Below, in pieces: positions 37,454 to 45,621 of a stretch of DNA of 64,000 nt. The notes beneath the pieces were generated by a model. The model was not told where the DNA came from and ran no database searches. It worked only from the letters and a program-made list of their open reading frames with translations. Source of the DNA: a candidate division BRC1 bacterium HGW-BRC1-1 (lineage in GTDB: Bacteria; Sumerlaeota; Sumerlaeia; Sumerlaeales; Sumerlaeaceae); the NCBI GenBank assembly GCA_002842095.1, contig PHCB01000007.1, positions 300,332 through 364,331 of the forward strand, given 5' to 3'. Numbering within the stretch: the first letter of the stretch is position 1; every line of letters begins with the position of its first letter. A program made the translations under genes and the position numbers.

Positions 37454-39637
37454 TTAAGCCACGTCGCTGCGCGAGCTTCTCCCGAGATTATTGACACCTT
37501 TAACCGTTCTCAGTTGGGCGAAAAGAGCGTTCAGTTGTTCGACGCTTTTTACCTCGATGAGGAATTTGAGAGTTGCGGCGTCTCCCTTGCTCTTCGTTTT
37601 GCTTTCAAGAATGAAGATGTTCATCTGGGTAAAAATCGATGTGATGTCCGCGAGCAGGCCGGCGCGATCGAAACAGTCGATGCGCAGTGCCACGCGGCGC
37701 AGGGGGAGATGCTGTACATCCCATTGGGCTTCCAGCATTTTGGCTTCACCATCTTTGTGAGATGCAGAGTGATGAAGGTTGGGGCAGTCGCGGTGGTGAA
37801 TGGTCACGCCGCGCCCGATGGTGACAAAGCCCACGATGGGGTCGCCGGGTACGGGCGAGCAACACATCGCATATCGTAACATGGCGTTGGTGATGCCTTC
37901 CACGACAACACCCTGAGATGCTGGTTTTTTCCGGCTGCCCTTTTTCGGCTGAATCTTGGGTGCGGGATCGCTCTCGGGATAAGCGCGTTGAACGACGCTC
38001 ATGGGCATGACGCCGCCAAAACCTATCTCTGCGTAGAGATCTTCGACGCTGGTGGCTTTGAAGGCCTTGATGAGGGGAGCGAGCCGCGCGTTAATATCAT
38101 CCCACTCAAGGGGGAGAGATCGCGCGCGAAGAGCCTTGGCCATCAGATCGCGGCCCCGCTCGACGTTCTCGTCGAAATGGCGGGTTTTCACCCAGTGGCG
38201 AATTTTGGTGCGCGCCCGGGAGGTGCGAACAATGTCGAGCCAGTCGGCACTGGGGTGCCCGGTCTTAGAGGTGATGATTTCCACCGCATCGCCATTTTGA
38301 AGGGTGGCACGCAGGCTCACAATTTTCTTGTTCACCTTCGCGCCCACGCACGTCTCGCCCACATTCGAGTGGATGTAATAAGCGAAGTCGAGAGGGGTCG
38401 AGCCGGACGGAAGCTCGATCACGTCGCCGCGGGGGGTGAAGCAAAATACGGTGTCGGCAAAAACGTCCTGTTGAAGGGCGTCCATAAATTCGCCCGGACG
38501 CACATCCTTCAACCAGTCGGTGAGGCGGCGCAGCCATTGCAGTTTTTCTTCGAGGTCGTGTTTGCCCTTGTGCCCCTCTTTGTATTTCCAGTGGGCGGCG
38601 ATGCCCTCCTCCGCAAACTTGTGCATCTCGGCGGAACGCACCTGAATTTCAAGACGCTCGCCGTCGGGCCCCATCACGGTGGTGTGCAGGCTCTGGTAGC
38701 CGTTTTCCTTGGGCAGGGCGATGTAATCCTTGAAGCGCCCCTGGATGGGTTTCCACATGCTGTGGACCACGCCGAGGATGTCGTAGCATTGGGCCACGTC
38801 GCGGCAGATGACGCGGATGGCCATGAGGTCGAAGATTTCTTCGAAGGGAAGATTTTGCTTTTCCATCTTGGAATAGATCGACCAGAGATGCTTGGGGCGC
38901 CCGACGATTTCTGCCTCGACATTGTGTCGGAGCAGTTCGTGGCGGAGCGTCTCGATGGCGGTTTGCACAATTTGCTCGCGCTCGGTGCGTCGCATGGCCA
39001 CCCGGTTGGCAATCTCGCGGTAGGGGCCCGGATAGAGATAGAACATGGAGAGATCTTCGAGTTCGCCCTTGATGCGCGTCATGCCCAGGCGGTTGGCGAG
39101 GGGGGCGTAAATTTCCATGGTATCGCGGGCAATTTTTTTCTGCCGTTCGACCGAGAGGAAACGCAGCGTGTGGAGGTTGTGGAGGCGGTCGGCGAGTTTG
39201 ATGATAATGACGCGGATGTCGCTGGCCATGGCGAGGATCATCTTGCGCAGACTTTCCACATGTTGCTCGCGGCGCGAACCGAAGTGGAGCGATGATATCT
39301 TGGTGACACCCTCAACGAGGTCGGCCAGAGGCGTACCGAATTCCTCGGCCAACTGGGCGTGGGTAACGCTGCAATCCTCGATGGTATCGTGGAGAAGTCC
39401 GGCGGCGATGGTGAGGGCATCCATGCGCAGGCTCACGAGGATGTGAGCCGTTTCAACCAGATGGAGCAGATAAGGATCGCCCGAAGCACGGACCTGGCCG
39501 GTGTGATGAAGACGGGCGAATTCATACGCACGCGTGATCATGCTTCTATCATCGTCGGTGTATTTGGCGCGCGATTCACCGAGAATGTATGAAACGGCGT
39601 CGTTAGTGACGTTTATATCAATGGTTTCAGATATCAA
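37454..39637 (-). CDS. rel: Bifunctional (p)ppGpp synthetase/hydrolase, RelA/SpoT family
   Basis: This 727-residue protein has the full RSH layout. The HD hydrolase domain has HDTIED at residues 83-88 and the downstream LADRLHNLHTLR. The synthetase domain includes RFKDYIALPKENGYQSLHT (RxKD, as in bifunctional Rel) and HWKYKEG. Then come a TGS domain (FTPRGDVIELPSGSTPLDFAYYIH), a zinc-finger/CC-like region with YAMCCSPVPGD, and a C-terminal ACT domain (LRIDCFDRAGLLADITSIF). It makes and degrades the alarmone in response to starvation. The TTG start at 39637 is the only in-frame start that keeps the whole N-terminus: an upstream stop at about 39656 blocks further extension. Confidence 0.95.
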   Translation of the reverse strand: MISETIDINVTNDAVSYILGESRAKYTDDDRSMITRAYEFARLHHTGQVRASGDPYLLHLVETAHILVSLRMDALTIAAGLLHDTIEDCSVTHAQLAEEFGTPLADLVEGVTKISSLHFGSRREQHVESLRKMILAMASDIRVIIIKLADRLHNLHTLRFLSVERQKKIARDTMEIYAPLANRLGMTRIKGELEDLSMFYLYPGPYREIANRVAMRRTEREQIVQTAIETLRHELLRHNVEAEIVGRPKHLWSIYSKMEKQNLPFEEIFDLMAIRVICRDVAQCYDILGVVHSMWKPIQGRFKDYIALPKENGYQSLHTTVMGPDGERLEIQVRSAEMHKFAEEGIAAHWKYKEGHKGKHDLEEKLQWLRRLTDWLKDVRPGEFMDALQQDVFADTVFCFTPRGDVIELPSGSTPLDFAYYIHSNVGETCVGAKVNKKIVSLRATLQNGDAVEIITSKTGHPSADWLDIVRTSRARTKIRHWVKTRHFDENVERGRDLMAKALRARSLPLEWDDINARLAPLIKAFKATSVEDLYAEIGFGGVMPMSVVQRAYPESDPAPKIQPKKGSRKKPASQGVVVEGITNAMLRYAMCCSPVPGDPIVGFVTIGRGVTIHHRDCPNLHHSASHKDGEAKMLEAQWDVQHLPLRRVALRIDCFDRAGLLADITSIFTQMNIFILESKTKSKGDAATLKFLIEVKSVEQLNALFAQLRTVKGVNNLGRSSRSDVA

Positions 39638-39794
39638 TGGGTTCGATGTTAAGTTCTACAGGGTGCTGGTTTATGACTTCAAGGTAGAGGCGTAGTTCAG
39701 CGGGGGAGGCAAAGGAAAACGCTTGTCCAGTTGGCGTCCGGCGGTGGGAGTCGGGGATGCCCCTCCTCCTGTTCCAAACATCTGGATTCAGGCA

Positions 39795-39823
39795 TTGATT
39801 TCCTCAAGACAGGGTCATACAGA
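39795..39823 (+). promoter_or_regulatory. Candidate sigma70-like promoter before a lipoprotein gene
   Basis: TTGATT (39795-39800) and TACAGA (39818-39823) are spaced by 17 bp, 43 bp upstream of the start at 39866. It is the best match in the 228-bp divergent gap; unproven. Confidence 0.35.
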
Positions 39824-39865
39824 GAGAGGCAGCAAATCGCTTTCTCAAAAGGATAAAAGGACAAG

Positions 39866-40933
39866 ATGATGACACGCAATTTTTTGATGGGTGCTGCGGC
39901 AGGCCTGGCACTGGTGATGACCGGTTGCTCGAAACCGGCACCTTTGGATTATCTGCCCGAAGCGCAGGGCTATCTGATGTTGAACGGGAAGACCGCCAAG
40001 GAGCAGGCCGGTGCCGCGCGGTTCATGAAAGTGTTGGAGAAGATTTCTCCGGAAGCCAACACTTCAACCGACGCGGATAAAGTATATGTGGCGTTTGATG
40101 CAGCGCCTGGTTCGCAACCCAGCATGTATGGCGTGCTGACCGGCAAGGCTGGTATGGCCGACAAGGTTATCGCCGAGGCAAAGAAACAAGGTGCGGTGGA
40201 TGCGACCGTGGATGGCGAGGCAGCGGTGACCATGAAGCAGGGTGACCAGACAGCCTATCTGGTGAAGGTGGGTGAGGACGCCGTGGTGGCGGCTGGCAGC
40301 GAGGCCGACTTCCGCAAAATGGCCGCCACAGCCAAGCGAAAGAACCCCGCTGCGGTGAACTCGGCGTTGTTCGGAAAAACTACCGGCAAGGCTGGGTCTC
40401 ACGTTTTGGTGGCCACTTTCAACACCGGTAGCTTGATGCAACAAGTGGCTCCGCAGTTGGGCTTGCTTGCGATGATAAATCCCAAAGGTGCGGAAGCTGC
40501 AAAAAAAGTGGAGCGCCTGACCGTGACCGCTGACTGGGCCGAGCAACCCCAGATGGTTGTTCAGATGGGCATGAGCGAAACGGCGGACGCGAATGATCTG
40601 GCCAGTTTGATCAACATGGGCCTGCAGCAGTTGTTGTCGCAACCAAACGCGGCTCAGATGCCCGATTTCGTTAAGAATCTGAAAGCCGAAACCGATGAAG
40701 AAGGCGTGAAGCTGGAAGTGATCGTGCCCAAGGAAATGGGCGAATCGTTCCTCGCCTTCGTCGAGGAAACGGCCAAATCAATGCCCGCGGATCCCAAGGC
40801 ACGCGAATCGATGTTGATGGACCTGCTTCAGAACATGGGAGGTGAGCCAGGTGCGCCGCAGAGCGCGCCCGACTCAACCACTCCGTCGGATTCCATGCCG
40901 ACCGAACCGGTGACACCGGCACCGCCGATGTAA
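39866..40933 (+). CDS. Hypothetical lipoprotein
   Basis: The 355-residue product has a signal peptide with lipobox MTGC (Cys21) and an AAGGA ribosome-binding site. The mature protein has repeated alpha/beta segments (YLMLNGKTAKEQAGAARFMKVLEKI, MYGVLTGKAGMADKVIAEAKKQG, TAYLVKVGEDAVVAAGS). These look like a DUF3352-type or similar scavenger fold found in envelope lipoproteins. The last 35 residues are Pro/Ser/Thr-rich. A terminator follows, so it is monocistronic. The function is unknown; outer-membrane anchoring is likely. Confidence 0.7.
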   Translation: MMTRNFLMGAAAGLALVMTGCSKPAPLDYLPEAQGYLMLNGKTAKEQAGAARFMKVLEKISPEANTSTDADKVYVAFDAAPGSQPSMYGVLTGKAGMADKVIAEAKKQGAVDATVDGEAAVTMKQGDQTAYLVKVGEDAVVAAGSEADFRKMAATAKRKNPAAVNSALFGKTTGKAGSHVLVATFNTGSLMQQVAPQLGLLAMINPKGAEAAKKVERLTVTADWAEQPQMVVQMGMSETADANDLASLINMGLQQLLSQPNAAQMPDFVKNLKAETDEEGVKLEVIVPKEMGESFLAFVEETAKSMPADPKARESMLMDLLQNMGGEPGAPQSAPDSTTPSDSMPTEPVTPAPPM

Positions 40934-40958
40934 TGGTGGGAAGGTAGAAACTTGAAAG

Positions 40959-40991
40959 GCGCGTCGGCCATTTGGTCGGCGCGCTTTTTTT
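40959..40991 (+). terminator. Intrinsic terminator after the hypothetical lipoprotein
   Basis: An 11-bp stem with two G-U pairs (40959-40969 with 40974-40984) and loop ATTT is followed by seven T (40985-40991). Confidence 0.88.
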
Positions 40992-41006
40992 GATTCTATC
41001 CCCGGG

Positions 41007-42182
41007 TCAGATTGAGGCAATCACGTAGAGGCGCCCGGGCTGCTGGCGGATGACCTGTTTCAGTTCCAACGCCAGCAGGATGGCCGATAGGCGTTGCACA
41101 GGTATCTTGGCGGGATCGACCCGCGACGCAAGGACGTCGAAATATTGCGGCTCGTGGCGGATCATATCCACGATTTCCTGCTCTTCGGCGGAGAGGGATG
41201 CGACGATGTTTGCACCGGCACCGATGGACCGGACGTTGCTCGCTGTGTTCTCCCGGTCGAGGTCTTCGGAACTTTCCTTGTCTTCGCGAAGTCCCTCGCG
41301 CAACTGGTCGCGCATCTCCAGCACGATCTCGTCGGGCGACTGCACGAGTCGGGCTCCGGCTTGAATGAGTGCGTTGCTGCCCCGACTGTTCTGGCGCGTG
41401 ATGTCGCCCGGCAGCGCAAAGACGAAACGTCCTTCTTCCAGAGCATCGTTGGCGGTGATGAGCGCGCCAGACTTTTCCGCAGCCTCCACGACCAGTGTGC
41501 CGAGGCTCATGGCCGCAATGAGATGGTTGCGTTCGGGAAAGTTGAAACGGTCGGGCGAGGTCTGCATGGGGTACTCGCTGACGAGCGCGCCCGATTCAGC
41601 GATCTGGTTTCCGAGGGCGAAATTCTCTGTCGGGTAATTCACGGCCAGGCCGCAGCCGAGTACCGCAATGGTGCGCCCTTGCATGGCCAGCGCGGCCTGA
41701 TGGGCGGCAGCATCGATGCCCCGGGCGAAACCGCTGATAATCGTGAGTCCCACGGATGCAAGCCGGGTGGCGAACTGTTGGGCGGCGGCCCGGCCATAGG
41801 TGGTGGCATTTCGCGAACCGACGATGGCCACCGAGAAACGGTCCTGCTGCTGGATGGCACCCCGGACGTAGAGCACAGGGGGAGGAAAGGATAGCACGCG
41901 GAGGTTGTCGGGATACTCATCGCATTCAAGGGTGAGCAGCCGGGCTCCATGCTTTTCCATCAACTCCAGTTCGCTCTCCACTTCCACGGTCTTGGGGGCT
42001 TCGAGCACCTTGCGGGCGAGAACTTTATCGAAGCCACGCAAAGCCGCAATTTCAGCGGCGCCCGCACCGAGCACAAACTCGGGGGTTTGGAAGTGATCGA
42101 TGAGCGCATAAAAACGCACGCGCGACATTTCCGGCAGAAGGCGCAGTTGCAACCAGGCGACTATTTCTTGTTGATCCATCAT
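41007..42182 (-). CDS. dprA: DNA-processing protein DprA
   Basis: This 391-residue protein has the N-terminal SAM-like helices (WLQLRLLPEMSRVRFYALIDHF and IAALRGF). The DprA Rossmann core follows (VAIVGSRNATTYGRA, ISGFARGIDAAAHQAAL, IAVLGCGLAVNYPTEN, EYPMQTSPDRFNFPERNHLIAAM), then a C-terminal winged-helix domain. DprA loads RecA on incoming single-stranded DNA in natural transformation. The ATG at 42182 is preferred: it starts the conserved N-terminus, and a longer reading would cross the 91-bp gap to the divergent nth. Competence genes are not otherwise present, so it may have a general repair role. Confidence 0.92.
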   Translation of the reverse strand: MMDQQEIVAWLQLRLLPEMSRVRFYALIDHFQTPEFVLGAGAAEIAALRGFDKVLARKVLEAPKTVEVESELELMEKHGARLLTLECDEYPDNLRVLSFPPPVLYVRGAIQQQDRFSVAIVGSRNATTYGRAAAQQFATRLASVGLTIISGFARGIDAAAHQAALAMQGRTIAVLGCGLAVNYPTENFALGNQIAESGALVSEYPMQTSPDRFNFPERNHLIAAMSLGTLVVEAAEKSGALITANDALEEGRFVFALPGDITRQNSRGSNALIQAGARLVQSPDEIVLEMRDQLREGLREDKESSEDLDRENTASNVRSIGAGANIVASLSAEEQEIVDMIRHEPQYFDVLASRVDPAKIPVQRLSAILLALELKQVIRQQPGRLYVIASI

Positions 42183-42273
42183 AGGTCTGTCAGCAGGGAG
42201 AAAAACGGTTTGAACCCTGCACGCAACCATTTTTCGATGGGTTGAGCTTTTCATCACAGAATAAGGAGACGTT

Positions 42274-42975
42274 GTGGCAGCCAAAAAACCAACCAGGCGC
42301 GCCTCTCCCAAGCTTATCGAGCGAGCCTGTGAGATCAATCGCGTGCTCTCCCTGGCGCATCCGGATGCGCATTGTGCGTTGCATCACCGCACGCCCTTCG
42401 AACTGTTGGCCGCCACCATTCTGAGCGCCCAATGCACGGATGAGCGGGTGAATCTGGTTGCGCCCGCGCTCTTTGCGCGATTCTCCAACGCAACCGAAAT
42501 GGCTGCAGCCGAGCTTGATGAATTGGAGGAACTGGTGCGTACAACCGGTTTCTTTCGCAACAAGGCAAGTAACCTAAAAGGGATGGCGGTTGTTTTGGTG
42601 GAGAACCACGGGGGGGAGGTTCCCCGCACCATGGAGGAATTGACTGCGTTGCCGGGCGTTGGCCGTAAGACCGCCAACGTGGTGCTGGGTAACTGCTTCG
42701 GAGTCCCGGGGCTGACTATCGACACGCACATGCAGCGGGTCACAAAGAGGTTGGGGTTAACCAAAAATGATACGCCTGAAAAGATCGAACAGGACCTCAT
42801 GCGTCTGCTGCCGCCCGAGGAATGGACGCTCTTCAGCCACCGCATAATTTTTCACGGGCGGCGCATTTGCGACGCGCGCAAGCCCAAGTGCGACATCTGC
42901 CCCGTGGCGGCTTTGTGTGATTATTACGCCAAATCTCAGTCATCCAAAACAAAACGGACCGCCGGGAAAGAGTAA
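42274..42975 (+). CDS. nth: Endonuclease III (DNA glycosylase/AP lyase)
   Basis: The 233-residue enzyme has the helix-hairpin-helix LPGVGRKTANVVLGN with the catalytic Lys, the catalytic Asp in TIDTHMQRV, and the C-terminal iron-sulphur loop Cys-x6-Cys-x2-Cys-x5-Cys (CDARKPKCDICPVAALC). It removes oxidised pyrimidines and nicks abasic sites. AAGGAG lies 6 bases before the GTG start. A Ser/Lys-rich tail follows the cluster. It is divergent from dprA. The 3' end overlaps the terminator of the convergent icd gene. Confidence 0.95.
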   Translation: MAAKKPTRRASPKLIERACEINRVLSLAHPDAHCALHHRTPFELLAATILSAQCTDERVNLVAPALFARFSNATEMAAAELDELEELVRTTGFFRNKASNLKGMAVVLVENHGGEVPRTMEELTALPGVGRKTANVVLGNCFGVPGLTIDTHMQRVTKRLGLTKNDTPEKIEQDLMRLLPPEEWTLFSHRIIFHGRRICDARKPKCDICPVAALCDYYAKSQSSKTKRTAGKE

Positions 42976-42987
42976 TCCCGACGGCCC
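42945..42987 (-). terminator. Intrinsic terminator of icd, lying inside the nth 3' end
   Basis: On the minus strand a 12-bp stem with two G-U pairs (42987-42976 with 42967-42956) is followed by GTTTTGTTTT (42955-42946). The right arm and tail lie in nth coding sequence, whose stop ends at 42975. Confidence 0.82.
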
Positions 42988-43012
42988 GAATCATGTTTTT
43001 ATGTGAGAGGGC

Positions 43013-44458
43013 TCAGGCCCCGTGGACCCCGCTGAAACCGTCTTTTCCGTCAAACGTGTACAGGTTTTCCGTTTTGATGCAATCGTACCCGGCATCGGCC
43101 ACGCGCCCCAGCAGTTCGGCTATTTTCTTGCCGGTGATTGTCATGCCCTGGCGGCCCATGAAGCGACAGCGCCAGTGGTCGGTGCAGGTCGTTTCCGGTG
43201 CGGCGCCGGGATAAATCCTCTGTCCGCGGTTGCTGATCACCTTCAATTCGAAATCGTCACCGCCCAGCTTGCTGACCGGATCGCCCACCTCTTCCGGCAC
43301 CTGGCTTTGCCATTCCAGGAAGACGTCAACGCCCACGAGGACCTTCTTCTGATGAACCATGGGGCTGGCCTTTGGAACATCGAAGGCCTTGGAAGTTGCA
43401 TAGGAAATCGGTTTGAGCGTCTCGGGCAGCTTGCCGAGGCGATCGACCACGGCCTGCGCGAATTCCTTCGTGCCGACCTTCTGCTTGGTCACGCCCTCGC
43501 TTGCCACGTCGTAGGTGTGCACGCCATCTTCGAGGGTGCGCAGCCACGCGTTGTGGACGCGCTCGGCCACGTCGGCCTGACCGATGTGAACCAGCATCAT
43601 GACGCCGCCCAGCAGAAGACCGCTGGGGTTGGCGAGGTTCTGGCCCGCGCGACGCGGGGCCGAGCCATGGATCGCCTCGAACATGGCGACGGTTTCGCCG
43701 ATATTGGCGGACCCGGCCAGACCAACCGAGCCGGCGATCTGTGCGGCCACGTCGCTCAGGATGTCGCCATACAAGTTCGGCATCACAACGACGTCGAAAT
43801 TTTCCGGAGAATCGGCCAGCTTAGCCGCGCCGATGTCCACGATCCAGTGCTCGTTCACGATGTCGCTGTATTCTTTGGCGACTTCCTCGAAGACTTCATG
43901 AAACATGCCGTCGGTCATTTTCATGATGTTGTCTTTGGTGAAGCAGGTGACCTTTTTGCGGCCATTGGCCTTGGCGTACTCGAAGGCATAGCGAGAAATG
44001 CGCTCGCAACCGGGGCGGCTCATGAGCTTGAGGGTTTGGACGACTTGCTGTGTCTGGCGGTGCTCGATGCCCGCGTACAAATCTTCTTCATTTTCGCGAA
44101 CGATGACGACGTCCATCTTCGGATGCTTGGTCTCCACGAAGGGATGATAGGAGACGCAGGGGCGCACGTTGGCAAACAGGCCAAAGGTTTTCCGCGTGGT
44201 GACGTTGAGACTTTTATAGCCGCCACCCTGGGGTGTGGTAATGGGGGCTTTCAGAAAAACTTTTGTGCGGCGGAGGCTGTCAAAAGCCCCGGGTTCCATT
44301 CCCGTGGCATTCCCCCGGAGATAAACTTTTTCGCCAATCTCGATGACCTCGGTGTCGATTCTTGCTCCGGCTTCTTTGAGAATGTGGAGCGTTGCTTCCA
44401 TAATCTCGGGGCCGATGCCGTCGCCGTGGGCCACGGTAATGGGGGTGTTCTGTGTCAT
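43013..44458 (-). CDS. icd: Isocitrate dehydrogenase (NADP-type, long form)
   Basis: This 481-residue enzyme has the isocitrate/isopropylmalate dehydrogenase core: AHGDGIGPEIM, GGGYKSLNVTTRKTFGLFANVRP (substrate Ser and Arg residues), VRENEEDLYAGIEH, DVVVMPNLYGDILSD and FEAIHGSAPRRAGQNLANPSG. A roughly 140-residue C-terminal domain (SPMVHQKKVLVGVDVFLEWQ..., CTDHWRCRFMGRQG) is added, as in Thermus/Rickettsia-type NADP isocitrate dehydrogenases. It converts isocitrate to 2-oxoglutarate in the TCA cycle. The Arg pair in GSAPRRAG is compatible with NADP binding, but cofactor use needs testing. AAAGG lies 7 bases before the ATG. Confidence 0.93.
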   Translation of the reverse strand: MTQNTPITVAHGDGIGPEIMEATLHILKEAGARIDTEVIEIGEKVYLRGNATGMEPGAFDSLRRTKVFLKAPITTPQGGGYKSLNVTTRKTFGLFANVRPCVSYHPFVETKHPKMDVVIVRENEEDLYAGIEHRQTQQVVQTLKLMSRPGCERISRYAFEYAKANGRKKVTCFTKDNIMKMTDGMFHEVFEEVAKEYSDIVNEHWIVDIGAAKLADSPENFDVVVMPNLYGDILSDVAAQIAGSVGLAGSANIGETVAMFEAIHGSAPRRAGQNLANPSGLLLGGVMMLVHIGQADVAERVHNAWLRTLEDGVHTYDVASEGVTKQKVGTKEFAQAVVDRLGKLPETLKPISYATSKAFDVPKASPMVHQKKVLVGVDVFLEWQSQVPEEVGDPVSKLGGDDFELKVISNRGQRIYPGAAPETTCTDHWRCRFMGRQGMTITGKKIAELLGRVADAGYDCIKTENLYTFDGKDGFSGVHGA

Positions 44459-44734
44459 GTTGAACCTTTCGTTGGTTAGCTTAAATCAGGACGCCGGGTT
44501 TGAATGGGTCGCAAATACCCGCGTCAAAGCCCTCTTTTTAATCTGTAAAGGGTTGCCTTCTACAACATCTTTAAGCACGATTATTCCCACAATCGGCCAA
44601 TCGAAGGTTGACTCGATAGCTGAGTGGTCAATTTTTCTATGGTCGGGATGTATTGAGGCGGGGCATCTGCGCCGCTGACGCTGCACAATACGCCGCCGGG
44701 CAACTTGGCTAAACCTGAAAGGCTGCATGATCGA

Positions 44735-45283
44735 ATGCTTGAGCAAATTCTTTTTTACATCGTGTTGATCGTCTACTTCCTCGTATGTCTCTTCATGATT
44801 CTCGTTATTTTGAGTCAGGAGGGAAAAGGCGGCGGACTGTCTGGCATGATGGGTTCATCGGCCTTGGGCGAGACTTTTGGTTTCGGTGGTGCGTCGAATG
44901 CGCTGCGCCGCTGGACCCGCAACGTGGCGATATTGTTCATGGTGTTGACGATTCTTATCACCTTCTGGGGTGCGCGCCATACGAAGTCGATGCAGGACGT
45001 TTTTCTGCAAGAGGCTGCAGCGGCTGCCGAGGCTCTGCCGGGTGCGGATGAACTACAACCGGGTCAGGTGCCAGCGGCTGTTACGCCGGTGGCAACTATT
45101 CCAGGTGAAGCGGTCCCCGTGGCCGTGCCTGCTGAGGCGACACCCGTCGTCACGAGCGAACCCGCTCCTGTCGCCGCCCCTGCTGAAGTGGTCGCCACAC
45201 CCGCAGCCCCCGCTGCACCGGCCGAAGAAGCTGTGCCGCCTGCTGCGGCAACGCCTCCATTTGCTCCGGTTACCACGCCCTGA
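44735..45283 (+). CDS. secG: Preprotein translocase subunit SecG with long Ala/Pro tail
   Basis: The first 75 residues are SecG: two membrane helices (FYIVLIVYFLVCLFMILVILS and VAILFMVLTILITFW) around the conserved loop QEGKGGGLSGMMGSSALGETFGFGG. The rest, to residue 182, is an Ala/Pro/Val-rich low-complexity tail, probably disordered. SecG assists SecYEG translocation. The ATG at 44735 is chosen over a TTG 10 codons upstream because it starts just before the first helix. It opens a plus-strand cluster of protein-export and proteostasis genes. Confidence 0.92.
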   Translation: MLEQILFYIVLIVYFLVCLFMILVILSQEGKGGGLSGMMGSSALGETFGFGGASNALRRWTRNVAILFMVLTILITFWGARHTKSMQDVFLQEAAAAAEALPGADELQPGQVPAAVTPVATIPGEAVPVAVPAEATPVVTSEPAPVAAPAEVVATPAAPAAPAEEAVPPAAATPPFAPVTTP

Positions 45284-45356
45284 GTCTCACCCTGACTTGA
45301 TTGTTGCGGGAAGCCGGTTGTAACGATTTGCAATCGAGCGACCCCGGAGCAGCACC

Positions 45357-45575
45357 GTGAGACAGGAAGACATTGAGGTTCGCATCACCAAAAAGGGCGA
45401 GGTCTTCGTCACCATTCATGGTGCCACGGAACAGCGCCTGAATGATTACCGGCAATTTCTCGAAGAGATGATCGGGCCGATAACTGCGTTCAATCGCGTC
45501 GATTCTCCCGATTGGGAGAAACCAGCGGAATTGGCCTCCGAGGAAGAAACCTCTCTGGAGGGTGAGAATTCTTAA
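45357..45575 (+). CDS. Small conserved protein (DUF2997-like)
   Basis: This 72-residue protein has a compact first half (IEVRITKKGEVFVTIHGATE, then RLNDYRQFLEEMIGP), an arrangement of two strands and a helix similar to short DUF2997-type proteins. The C-terminal third is acidic and probably disordered. GGAG lies 8 bases before the GTG. It is 73 bp after secG and 46 bp before the signal-peptidase-like gene, probably in one operon. The family resemblance is weak. Confidence 0.5.
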   Translation: MRQEDIEVRITKKGEVFVTIHGATEQRLNDYRQFLEEMIGPITAFNRVDSPDWEKPAELASEEETSLEGENS

Positions 45576-45621
45576 GGGCGCTTCTTGACTCCCGTTCACG
45601 AACGGCGATGGATGAGAGCCC

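Noticed and set aside
37988..39295. 435-codon + strand frame over rel
   Set aside because: Antisense to the conserved rel domains; no domain seen.
39685..39765. Possible tRNA: GTAGTTCAGCGG resembles a D-arm
   Set aside because: No pairing acceptor stem, anticodon arm or T-arm consensus (GTTCGAATC) could be folded around it.
43022..44479. 485-codon + strand frame over icd
   Set aside because: Exact antisense of a strongly conserved enzyme; frame openness follows third-position GC bias.
44459..44734. Riboswitch or promoter in the icd-secG gap
   Set aside because: No convincing consensus promoter spacing or known riboswitch core was recognised by eye.
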